Positions 32,111-44,271 of a stretch of DNA of 64,000 nt are shown in pieces. Made by a program: the position numbers and the translations under genes. Below the pieces are notes generated by a model that worked only from the letters and a program-made list of their open reading frames with translations, searched no databases and was not told the DNA's origin. Location of the stretch: assembly GCA_963575745.1 (NCBI GenBank), contig CAUYUJ010021170.1, positions 912,801-976,800 on the forward strand. Reading direction: 5' to 3'. Source of the DNA: Prorocentrum cordatum. Taxonomy: Eukaryota > Sar > Dinophyceae > Prorocentrales > Prorocentraceae. How positions within the stretch are numbered: position 1 is the first letter of the stretch; every line of letters begins with the position of its first letter.

Positions 32111-33589
32111 CCAGAGGGGCGAGGGCGGGAAGGGAGCTGGCCACGGGCGTTGCCACGAATAAAAAACGGGCTCCGCCGACCTGGGTCTCTCGAGCGGCGA
32201 GCACTTCAACATCCACGCCCTCGCGGTCTGCGTTCCGGGGCGCGGTCCAGCGGGTACGCGGCGCGGCCGCACGGATGCGTTCCGCGCGGGGCATCCGCGA
32301 ATCCGCGGGGTCGCGGCACAAGGGCTGCGCCCGCGAGGCCGCGCATACGGATATTTGCCCGGCCACGAACTAAACTGGGCTAGTCAAGGCCATGTCGTGA
32401 ACCCGAACAGCCCATGGCCCATCGGCGAACAACAGCTCCCAAACCCAGGTCAGCCGAAGGCGTGGTGGCCGGGTCGGCCCCACGTGGCTCCAGAGCCCAG
32501 GTCAGCCAGAGGAGCTCGGAGGGGAATCTTTCAGCGCTGACCCCCGTTGCGTGAGTTCCGACTCTCCGCACTGCGGGCCCCCCCTGGGCGCCCGGCGGGC
32601 GCCCTTCGCGGGGCCAGAAGCCCAGGCATGTCCGCGTCGGGGAAGAAAAACTAGGACGGACGGTCTTTGGTCGGTTTCGGCAATGTTTGTCGTCTCTTGG
32701 CAGTTTACCAGCCGTGGGGAGCCTCCAGCAGCTGCGCCTCGCCAAGTGTGTTCTTGGTGTGCCTGGATCGTCCCGAACGGATGCCGGAGAATCGAGTCAC
32801 GAGCCGAACGCCAAACATCCTCGCGTCGTGACAGAACCACAACGGGAAGTTCATGACAATCTTCAGTCTCCAGGGGTCATCCCTGGGCTTCGAAACCGTT
32901 AACAAAACTACTATGGATGCAAGCCCTGCTGAAGGAGTGAGGACTTCTGGGGACTCCACATCGAACGAATCAAGACATCGCACCTTGAACCCCGTAGCCA
33001 TTTCTTGACGATCTGATTTTGCTCAGTCCAGGCGTTTTTCTTCGATCTCCGCACTCTGGTGGCTCTTTCGGGGCCCAGGACAATCAAACACGTATCCGGT
33101 ACGAAGAGTGATCCTCGGAAACTGTGAGGACCTCTGGAGCCGAAGATGGAACAACAAACAAACAACTGATGTCACGCTGTCAGGGGGCCGCTTGGCTTTT
33201 CGTCCTGATCCTGAGGTTACGAACGATTGGCCGCGCAGTGGCAGGAAACATAGGATTATGATCACGAGAGCACCGAGGCTGGTGCACGAGCACCAATTGC
33301 AGTTGGAACCTAATTCCGTACTGCAATCAAGAGACTTCGGGCCGGACGAGCGCCCTGTCGGTGGTCTACTAAAGAGAGATTAGCGAGTAAGCGCACGTAG
33401 CTGGTGTTCGCGGCGCCTGTCGGCTAAAATGTACTGCATATAAATCGACGCCCGATGATGGGGCCGAAACCAGCTGCACGCAGCAGATTTCGTGCCACCC
33501 CTTCCCCAACCCCCAGTGTAGCCCACCGTCCATTATTCGCCATAACGCCCGTTACCGGCCTCGCCTCCCCCCCTCCCTCCCCCCTGGTC
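32111..33589. other. Intergenic; includes inverted copy of repeat family G
   Basis: 32690-32810 read on the minus strand matches 25195-25305 and 57100-57230 (GTTCGGGACGATCCAGGCAC, GGCGAGGCGCAGCTGCTGGA). No gene was recognised. Confidence 0.5.
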
Positions 33590-33770
33590 AAGCCACGATT
33601 CGTTCCATCACCGTCTGGAAGTAGCCATGCATGCTGGCATTCCCAGCAGGCGGCGGCGCGCATCGTGACGCTGCCGACCGCCTCCCCCGATCCCCCCCTC
33701 CGGTCACGCCCGCCATCGCCAGGGGATAAAATAAATTCTCCCCTTTCGTCCGGCCCGAGACGTGAGACGA
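33590..33770 (-). repeat. Second copy, reversed, of the 31.94-32.12 kb hairpin-bearing repeat
   Basis: CGGTCACGCCCGCCATCGCC with GGGGATAAAATAAATTCTCC corresponds to the reverse complement of 31941-32000. The CTGGCATTCCCAGCAGGCGG and CATCGTGACG words correspond to the hairpin arms. The arms are more diverged here. Confidence 0.6.
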
Positions 33771-34689
33771 CGAAGGCAGGGTTGGGACAAATCGGTAGTC
33801 CCTGCGAGCCAGCGTGTCGGGGGGGGGACGCGCCGGACGCCGCGGCCGCTCTACGAGCACCCCAGGACGCTCAGCAGGAGGCGGTCATGGGCCGATGTTG
33901 AAGCCTACTGGGCCGTCTGTGGCAATCGGAGGCTCGAAGGGCGGTGATGTCAAGGTCTGGCAACAAAAAACAATTATGTGAAACGTATGACTCTCGGGGC
34001 TGTCAGCGACCATTTTGGGGCTATCCTGAGGCGCCCCGGAGCGCTCATGGAGCGTCTCATCCTCCTAACATATAAGGCGACCTCAAGACGGCCTGCAGAG
34101 TCCGAACACGTTGGCAAATCAGCCGCCACCATGTTAACTTGATTGTTGGCATCAGGATTTGGAAGGCCAGGGCCGCAGAGCTTGGCATCAATCCCAGCAG
34201 CCCTTTGGGCGTTCCAAGGTTCACGGAGCTAGTTGTTTCAATTTTTTGTGTGGGAGGTTTAAGACTCCCCCTGCCTCATCTCCTTAGGTCTAGGCGAGCC
34301 CTTTCGCGAGGGGCCAGAGCGTACAAAATGGTCTCAGGTAGCCCAAAGTGGCCTCCAAGATCGAACAAGATAGCTCAAGGTGGTTTTCAACATGCTCCAC
34401 GAGGAGCCATGACCGTCCCGTGGCCCACCTAAGATTCCCAAATACGCCCCAAACCTGGACGAATGAGTGATGTTGTGTACTAGCGCATTTTCAACGAGGC
34501 CCACCAGGCCCGAGCCCCGGATATTAAAGGACCCCCATCTAGACCTACGAGTTAAGGGTCCTAAGCCAAGATAGACTCAGTCAGGGGAAAGGGGCGGCGA
34601 GGCCGAATTTCATTACCAGCGGGGAAAATACGAATCGAAGCTGCGATCCTGAAGTGTTGAAGTGCGAACTGTACATCCTACATCCCAAT
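33771..34689. other. Intergenic, no gene recognised
   Basis: Moderate GC with scattered CAAGATGGCC-like words (34340-34400). Nothing further can be supported. Confidence 0.4.
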
Positions 34690-34828
34690 GCTGCTTCTAC
34701 TACGCAGACAACTACACATGGTAGTACTTGTACTCGTATCCGTACTCGTACTGCTGATACAACGACTACTTCTACTACTACCACGACTACTGCTACGACT
34801 ACTAGTACTAGTACTACTACTGCGACTC

Positions 34829-34868
<40 letters not shown>

Positions 34869-34869
34869 G

Positions 34870-34910
<41 letters not shown>

Positions 34911-34999
34911 AACTACTACTACTACTACTACGACGACGACTATTTCCACGAATTCTACTGCTACTACTATCACTACAGCAACTATGGCGACTACAACGT

Positions 35000-35045
<46 letters not shown>

Positions 35046-35152
35046 CACTGCTACTACTACTTCTACTACTACTGCTACGACAACGACTACGACTACTACG
35101 GTTAAGGCTGCTACTACGACTACAGCTACGACTACTCCTACTTTTACTTGTG

Positions 35153-35185
<33 letters not shown>

Positions 35186-35533
35186 TCACTACGGCTAGTA
35201 CTAGTGCTACGACTACCGCTACTACAACTACTACGACGACTACTATTTCACTGAATAAGAGTACGACTACTACGACCGATACTACTACGACTACTACGAC
35301 TACTACTACTAATAGTCTTGATGCCCCTACTACTACTAGTGGAATTACGACTACGACTATTACTACGGCGACGACGGCTACGACTACGACTTCTATTACT
35401 ACTACTTCTACGACTACTGATATAACTGCTACGGCTGCTAGTACTACTACGACAAGTGATACTACTTCTGCAACTACTGCTACTACTGCTACTACTACTA
35501 CTACTGCTACTACTACGACTACTACTACTACTG

Positions 35534-35569
<36 letters not shown>

Positions 35570-35655
35570 TACCATACTACCACTACTGAAAGAAGTACGA
35601 CTACGACTATCCCCACGACTACTACCACGAATTCCAGCACGACTATGACCAATAT

Positions 35656-35720
<65 letters not shown>

Positions 35721-36031
35721 GTACTACTACGACGACTACTCCTACTACTACTTATACGACTAAAGCTAGTCCTACTATTACTACTACTACTACTACGAAT
35801 ATTGCTCGTGGAAATTCCGTAGAACCCCTGCTACGACTATGGCTACTACTATTACTACTACTATTACTTTTAATGCTGGCATCAAATCAATCAGTACATA
35901 CCACACACATACGACTTACTACAAACTACCACTGATTACTACTACTACTACTACTCCTACTACTACTAGTTCGACTACAAGTGCTACGGCTACTACTACC
36001 ACAACTAATACTACTACAACTACGGCGACTG

Positions 36032-36095
<64 letters not shown>

Positions 36096-36262
36096 ACTTA
36101 CTACACCAACTACTACTGCGACGACTACTGCTGCTGCTACTGCTACTACTACTGATACTACTTCTACGACTACGACTGCTACTATTACCGCTACTACTAC
36201 TAGTTCGACTACAACTGCTACGGCTACTACTACCACAACTAGTACTACTACAACTACGACGG

Positions 36263-36326
<64 letters not shown>

Positions 36327-36445
36327 ACGTACTATACGTACTACACCAACTACTACTGCGACCACTACTGCTGCTGCTGCTGCTGCTACTACTACTACTA
36401 CGACTACTACTAGTACTACTACTACTAGCGCTACTACTTCTACGA

Positions 36446-36505
<60 letters not shown>

Positions 36506-36519
36506 TACTACTACAACTA

Positions 36520-36567
<48 letters not shown>

Positions 36568-36894
36568 TTACTACTACTACTACTGGTACTGCCAAGACAG
36601 ACGATCAATCCAAAACTGCTACTACTACCGCTACTACTACAAATACTACTACGTCTACGGCTACGGTCAGCAGGTATCACTACCAACGCGCTGTGATACA
36701 ACGACCACTTGTTTTATTTAAAATACTTCTGCCAATGCATGCTACGACTATATACTGCGTACGACATACTGCATGCCACGGGTCCAACAACACGACTATA
36801 GACTGCGTGCAACGACTATATACCGCGTACGACGACGATTCCAACAACTAGTGGCACTACGACTACTACTACTATTACGACGACAGCTACTTCC

Positions 36895-36950
<56 letters not shown>

Positions 36951-36976
36951 TACTACTACTACCACTACCACTGCCA

Positions 36977-37031
<55 letters not shown>

Positions 37032-37277
37032 GACTGCTGCTATTACTCCCAACACTACGGTCACTACTACTGCTACTCCTACCACTACTATTACTACTAC
37101 TACTACGACTACTAGGATCACTACTAGTATTACCACTACTACGAGTGCGACTACTACTACAGCTACCACCACAACTACTACTGCCACTTCCAATACACCA
37201 GAAACCTAGTACACAAACGATTGCGGCTACTACGACTGCTACTACTAGTAGTAGTACTACTACCACTACCACTACCA

Positions 37278-37335
<58 letters not shown>

Positions 37336-37780
37336 CACTACAACTACCACTACAACTACTACTGCTACTACTACAACTACTACTACTGCGACTGCTGCTT
37401 CTGCTGCTTGCTCCTCTTCGCTTCCCTTATTCATGTGCTCCCCCTCCCCCCCTCCCCTTGGTCCTTCCCCCCCGCAATTACCTTTCCAGTTGGAATTGAT
37501 ACCACCGAAACACCCCACCATGCCATCCTTCCTATAGACACGCACTTGAGAAAAGGCCAGCCAAACCAAAACATCTTAACTTACAACACAACCCTTAACT
37601 TCCGAATATGATATGGTTCCAAAAAACTGGGACGACGACTACTGCGGCCACGGCTACTACTACAACTGCTATTATCACTACGACTGCTACTACGACTACT
37701 ACTGCCACTACTACTAGTACTACTACTACTACTACTACTACTCCTACTACTACTACTACTACTACTACTACTGCTACTAT

Positions 37781-37834
<54 letters not shown>

Positions 37835-38425
37835 GACCCTTACTAAAAACACCACTACTACTAAGAATACGACTACTACGACCACTTCTACTACTATTGC
37901 AGCTACTTCTACAGTGAAGTACTTACGGCTACGACTACGACAACGTCCAGTCTTACTCCTACTATATCTAGCTCTACTTCTACTTCAAAGGCGACTACGG
38001 GTATTATTCATAAAACGACCACTACGACCCCTAGTACTACCACTGCTAGCACTACTGCGATTATTAATACTACGACTACTACTACAAATACGACGGCCAC
38101 TACCACTGCTATTACAGCGACTACTAATACCACTCTTGCAACGACTTCAGCTACTACTACAACAACTGCTACTACGATTACCACTGCCACTACCAGCACC
38201 ACTGCTACTCGCACTACCACTACCACTACTACTACTACGACGACTACCACTATTTCTGCTACTACTACTACGACTACTACTACGAATACGACTACTACTA
38301 CTATCACTACTACTACTATCACTACTACTGCTACTACTACTACAACGACTACTAGTACTACTGCGACTACCACCACTACTACTACGACCAATACGAATAC
38401 TACTACGACTACTACGACTACTACG

Positions 38426-38480
<55 letters not shown>

Positions 38481-38733
38481 ATACTACTACTACTACTACT
38501 ACCACTACTACTGCTACTACCACTACTACTACTACTGTGCCTACTTCTACGACTACTAGATCTACGACTACTACGACTACTACGACTACTACCACCACTG
38601 CTGCTACTACGACTACTAGTAGTACCACGGCTACCACTACTACTACTACTACCACCATTACTACTACTCGTACTATTACAACTACTTCGGCCACTGGTAC
38701 ACTTACTACCACTACTACTAGTACTACTACTAG

Positions 38734-38811
<78 letters not shown>

Positions 38812-38990
38812 CCCTACTACTGCTACGACTACTATTACTACCAATACGAACCTGACTACGACTACGATTACGACTACTACGGCCACTACGACTACGACTA
38901 CGGCTACTACTATTACTACTACTACTACGACTACGACTAGTACTACTACTACAAGTACTACAACTACAAGTACTACTACTACTGCTACTG

Positions 38991-39044
<54 letters not shown>

Positions 39045-39062
39045 GTACTACTGCTACTACTT

Positions 39063-39123
<61 letters not shown>

Positions 39124-39378
39124 CGCTTCCACTACTACGACGACGACTACGACTACTTCTATAACTACGACTTCCACTACCACGAGTGCTACTGCTACTG
39201 CTACTAGTACTACTACCATTACTGCCACTACTACTACTACTATCACCACTACTACTACTACTACTGCAAATACTATTACTACTGCAACTACTACTACCGC
39301 TACAACGACTACTACTATACTACGACTACTACTGCTACACTACTACTACTACTACTGCTACTACTACCACTACTACTG

Positions 39379-39435
<57 letters not shown>

Positions 39436-39479
39436 TTCGTACTACTGCTTCCAATTCTACCACTACGACTACAACAGCA

Positions 39480-39518
<39 letters not shown>

Positions 39519-39630
39519 GCTGCTACTACTACTACTACTACTACCACTACTAGTACTACTACTACTAGTAGTACGATTACTACTACTACGACTACTACTA
39601 CAACAACAACTGCTACTACTACTACTACTG
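34690..39630 (+). repeat. Giant degenerate (ACT)n microsatellite, about 4.9 kb
   Basis: ACT triplets dominate, with ACG, ACA, ACC, GCT, AGT and ATT variants. Long perfect runs occur at about 36028-36095, 36262-36326, 38422-38478, 38740-38812, 39000-39042 and 39075-39122. Less repetitive islands lie at about 35800-35935, 36590-36850, 37390-37640 and 37905-38000. A nearly pure (ACG)n block sits at 36892-36950. Variants fall at all three triplet positions, which argues against coding constraint. Poly-Thr, poly-Leu/Tyr, poly-Val and poly-Ser frames are therefore artefacts. Confidence 0.97.
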
Positions 39631-40350
39631 TTTGCGAGGAGCGGCTGACAGTTCAGAGGCCCGCCGAGGAACACATCCCATCCCTACCCCCGTGCACGCG
39701 AGCTGCCAAGACGATGAATTCTGTTTCCCCCCCGAACCGCGAACTTTAGTATCCCCGCCTTGCGATTGCCAGGGGCATGCGGTTAGAGCCCTCAGAGGGC
39801 CCCAAGAGGCCGTCAGAGCGCCCAAGAGCGCCCCGAAAGTGCCCGATGAGTTCCCGACGGGGGGGGGGGGGGGGCAGCACAAGCGCCGCTCCCTTTTCTT
39901 CAGCCGATGGCCCCTCGAAGCCCCCCGAGAGGGCCCTGTCCCGAAGGCGTCGACAATCAAACGAAAAACAGCGGAATAGGGCCCCACGGTGGGCCCAAAA
40001 TGCCTCCAAGAGGTTTCCAGGGCGTGGCAGCATGCTGCCACGCACCCATGGTCAGGGCAACTCACCGAGGGATGGTTTTCGGATGGGCTGACGGGGATGC
40101 TTTTTGGTCAACAGGCTCGCGAGGCGGGTCGAAAGCCGTCCGAACACGAGTCGGGCCGCGACTGGGCAGCAGGAAAAGAAAGGCAAGCGAAGCGAGCGAG
40201 CGGGCAGCCACTCAGAAGGGGAGCCAGAACCGATACTCCCAAACCTGGTGGCGTTGGAAATCAGGTGGCGGCCAGCAAGTAAGCGCAGCCAAAATGGCGC
40301 GGCGGCGCGACCATAAACACGCAAAGGTCGACCGTAGGAGCCAGGAAAAA
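39631..40350. other. Intergenic with poly-G run and CCAAGAG words
   Basis: A 16-base poly-G lies at about 39859-39874. CCCAAGAGCG-type words occur at 39798-39835. A TGGGCTGACGGGGATGCTTT motif at 40084-40103 recurs elsewhere in the window. No gene was recognised. Confidence 0.45.
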
Positions 40351-42446
40351 ATTATCCTGGCGAAAGACCCAACCATAAGCAATTGTTGGTAACGCGTTGT
40401 GGGTGCCGCTTTCGGTGGGGCTCCATATGGGGCCACGAAGCGCTGCCTTGGATGGGGGAACCGCATGCGGACTGCGCCACCGGGGCGGACCTTCGGTGGA
40501 GCTCCCTATGGGGCTACGAAACGCTGCCCTGGGTGGGGGAACCGCATGCGAACTGCGCCACTGGGGCCTTCGGTGGAGCTCCCTATGGTGCCACGAAACG
40601 CTGCCCTGGGTGGGGGAAGCGCATGCGAACTGCGCCACGGGGGCTTTCGGTGGAGCTCCCCATGGGGCCACGAAGCGCTGCCCTGGGTGGGGGAACCGCA
40701 TGCGAGAGCAGCCACTGGGGCCTTCGGTGGAGCTCCCTATGGGGCCACGAAACGCTGCCCTGGGTGGGGGAACCGCATGCGAAGCAGCCCACTGGGGCCT
40801 TCGGTGGAGCTCCCTATGGGGCCACGAAGCGCTGCCCTGGGTGGGGGAACCGCATGCGAACACCCCCACTGGGGCCTTCGGTGGAGCTCCCTATGGGGCC
40901 ACGAAACGCTGCCCTGGGTGGGGGAACCGCATGCGAACACCCCCACTGGGGCCTTCGGTGGAGCTCCCTATGGGGCTACGAAACGCTGCCCTGGGTGGGG
41001 GAACCGCATGCGAACACCCCCACTGGGGCCTTCGGTGGAGCTCCCTATGGGGCCACGAAACGCTGCCCTGGGTGGGGGAACCGCATGCGAACACCCCCAC
41101 TGGGGCCTTCGGTGGAGCTCCCTATGGGGCCACGAAACGCTGCCCTGGGTGGGGGAACCGCATGCGAACACCCCCACTGGGGCCTTCGGTGGAGCTCCCT
41201 ATGGGGCCACGAAACGCTGCCCTGGGTGGGGGAACCGCATGCGAACACCCCCACCTTCGGTGGAGCTCCCTATGGGGCTACGGAACCGCATGCGAACACC
41301 CCCACTGGGGCCTTCGGTGGAGCTCCCTATGGGGCCACGAAACGCTGCCCTGGGTGGGGGAACCGCATGCGAACACCCCCACTGGGGCCTTCGGTGGAGC
41401 TCCCTATGGGGCCACGAAACGCTGCCCTGGGTGGGGGAACCGCATGCGAACACCCCCACTGGGGCCTTCGGTGGAGCTCCCTATGGGGCTACGAAACGCT
41501 GCCCTGGGTGGGGGAACCGCATGCGAACACCCCCACTGGGGCCTTCGGTGGAGCTCCCTATGGGGCTACGAAACGCTGCCCTGGGTGGGGGAACCGCATG
41601 CGAACACCCCCACTGGGGCCTTCGGTGGAGCTCCCTATGGGGCCACGAAACGCTGCCCTGGGTGGGGGAACCGCATGCGAACACCCCCACTGGGGCCTTC
41701 GGTGGAGCTCCCTATGGGGCCACGAAACGCTGCCCTGGGTGGGGGAACCGCATGCGAACACCCCCACTGGGGCCTTCGGTGGAGCTCCCTATGGGGCCAC
41801 GAAACGCTGCCCTGGGTGGGGGAACCGCATGCGAACACCCCCACTGGGGCCTTCGGTGGAGCTCCCTATGGGGCTACGAAACGCTGCCCTGGGTGGGGGA
41901 ACCGCATGCGAACACCCCCACTGGGGCCTTCGGTGGAGCTCCCTATGGGGCCACGAAACGCTGCCCTGGGTGGGGGAACCGCATGCGAACACCCCCACTG
42001 GGGCCTTCGGTGGAGCTCCCTATGGGGCCACGAAACGCTGCCCTGGGTGGGGGAACCGCATGCGAACACCCCCACTGGGGCCTTCGGTGGAGCTCCCTAT
42101 GGGGCTACGAAACGCTGCCCTGGGTGGGGGAATGCGAACGCCTTCGGTGGAGCTCCCTATGGGGCCACGAAACGCTGCCCTGGGTGAACCGCATGCGAAC
42201 ACCCCCACTGGGGCCTTCGGTGGAGCTCCCTATGGGGCCACGAAACGCTGCCCTGGGTGGGGGAACCGCATGCGAACACCCCCACTGGGGCCTTCGGTGG
42301 AGCTCCCTATGGGGCTACGAAACGCGTGAGAGGTGCGCCGAGAGCAGAGGCAAGGAGGGGGAGGAGGGAGGAGAGGAGGAGGAGGAGGAACGCGGGGCAC
42401 CGTCTCTTCAAAACGAGGACCCAACGCCACAGGATGGTTGGGAAAA
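40351..42446 (+). repeat. Higher-order duplication, unit 1 (2.1 kb)
   Basis: It begins ATTATCCTGGCGAAAGACCC and ends GGATGGTTGGGAAAAA. The next base starts the same sequence again. The interior is a 77-bp satellite array (40410-42324) and a unique GA-rich end segment. Both junctions carry GGAAAAA, consistent with unequal exchange at a short homology. Confidence 0.9.
40410..42324 (+). repeat. 77-bp satellite array 1, about 25 units
   Basis: The unit begins CCTTCGGTGGAGCTCCCTAT and contains GAAACGCTGCCCTGGGTGGG and AACCGCATGCGAAC. The first five units carry the variant ACTGCGCCAC in place of ACACCCCCAC; later units are nearly identical. Truncated units occur near 41250-41290 and 42130-42190. 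Since 77 is not a multiple of three, all three forward frames cycle through the unit and stay open for about 2 kb. I regard this as a property of the unit, not evidence for a protein. Confidence 0.97.
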
Positions 42447-44271
42447 ATTATCCTGGCGAAAGACCCAACCATAAGCAATTGTTGGTAACGCGTTGTGGGT
42501 GCCGCTTTCGGTGGGGCTCCATATGAGGCCACGAAGCGCTGCCTTGGATGGGGGAACCGCATGCGGACTGCGCCACCGGGGCGGGCCTTCGGTGGAGCTC
42601 CCTATGGGGCTACGAAACGCTGCCCTGGGTGGGGGAACCGCATGCGAACTGCGCCACTGGGGCCTTCGGTGGAGCTCCCTATGGTGCCACGAAACGCTGC
42701 CCTGGGTGGGGGAAGCGCATGCGAACTGCGCCACGGGGGCTTTCGGTGGAGCTCCCCATGGGGCCACGAAGCGCTGCCCTGGGTGGGGGAACCGCATGCG
42801 AACACCCCCACTGGGGCCTTCGGTGGAGCTCCCTATGGGGCCACGAAACGCTGCCCTGGGTGGGGGAACCGCATGCGAACACCCCCACTGGGGCCTTCGG
42901 TGGAGCTCCCTATGGGGCCACGAAACGCTGCCCTGGGTGGGGGAACCGCATGCGAACACCCCCACTGGGGCCTTCGGTGGAGCTCCCTATGGGGCCACGA
43001 AACGCTGCCCTGGGTGGGGGAACCGCATGCGAACACCCCCACTGGGGCCTTCGGTGGAGCTCCCTATGGGGCCACGAAACGCTGCCCTGGGTGGGGGAAC
43101 CGCATGCGAACACCCCCACTGGGGCCTTCGGTGGAGCTCCCTATGGGGCTACGAAACGCTGCCCTGGGTGGGGGAACCGCATGCGAACACCCCCACTGGG
43201 GCCTTCGGTGGAGCTCCCTATGGGGCCGAAACGAAACGCTGCCCTGGGTGGGGGAACCGCATGCGAACACCCCCACTGGGGCCTTCGGTGGAGCTCCCTA
43301 TGGGGCTACGACGAACCGCATGCGAACACCCCCACTGGGGCCTTCGGTGGAGCTCCCTATGGGGCCACGAAACGCTGCCCTGGGTGGGGGAACCGCATGC
43401 GAACACCCCCACTGGGGCCTTCGGTGGAGCTCCCTATGGGGCTACGAAACGCTGCCCTGGGTGGGGGAACCGCATGCGAACACCCCCACTGGGGCCTTCG
43501 GTGGAGCTCCCTATGGGGCCACGAAACGCTGCCCTGGGTGGGGGAACCGCATGCGAACACCCCCACTGGGGCCTTCGGTGGAGCTCCCTATGGGGCTACG
43601 AAACGCTGCCCTGGGTGGGGGAACCGCATGCGAACACCCCCACTGGGGCCTTCGGTGGAGCTCCCTATGGGGCCACGAAACGCTGCCCTGGGTGGGGGAA
43701 CCGCATGCGAACACCCCCACTGGGGCCTTCGGTGGAGCTCCCTATGGGGCCACGAAACGCTGCCCTGGGTGGGGGAACCGCATGCGAACACCCCCACTGG
43801 GGCCTTCGGTGGAGCTCCCTATGGGGCCACGAAACGCTGCCCTGGGTGGGGGAACCGCATGCGAACACCCCCACTGGGGCCTTCGGTGGAGCTCCCTATG
43901 GGGCCACGAAACGCTGCCCTGGGTGGGGGAACCGCATGCGAACACCCCCACTGGGGCCTTCGGTGGAGCTCCCTATGGGGCTACGAAACGCTGCCCTGGG
44001 TGGGGGAACCGCATGCGAACGCCCCCACTGGGGCCTTCGGTGGAGCTCCCTATGGGGCCACGAAACGCTGCCCTGGGTAGGGGAACCGCATGCGAACACC
44101 CCCACTGGGGCCTTCGGTGGAGCTCCCTATGGGGCCACGAAACGCGTGAGAGGTGTGCCGAGAGCAGAGGCAAGGAGGGGGAGGAGGGAGGAGGAGGGGG
44201 AGGAAGGAGGGGAACGCGGGGCACCGTCTCTTCAAAACGAGGACCCAACACCACAGGATGGTTGGGAAAAA
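42447..44271 (+). repeat. Higher-order duplication, unit 2 (1.8 kb)
   Basis: It has the same left flank, satellite array and right flank as 40351-42446. It is about 270 bases shorter, close to three or four satellite units. The right flank again ends GGTTGGGAAAAA. Confidence 0.9.
42506..44145 (+). repeat. 77-bp satellite array 2, about 21 units
   Basis: The consensus is the same as in array 1. The leading units again carry the ACTGCGCCAC variant. Irregular units lie near 43225-43240 (an extra GAAAC) and 43308-43322 (a deletion). Confidence 0.97.

Noticed and set aside
34654-39553. Poly-Thr, poly-Val and poly-Leu/Tyr open frames of up to 413 codons
   Set aside because: They are translations of the (ACT)n microsatellite. 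Variants fall at all codon positions and several frames are open at once.
40286-40298. Spliced-leader-like word AGCCAAAATGGC
   Set aside because: Only about 12 bases match and the required TACGG end is replaced by GCGG. No gene lies in the matching direction.
40410-44145. CRISPR-like array
   Set aside because: Units are contiguous 77-bp satellites without variable spacers, and the genome is eukaryotic.
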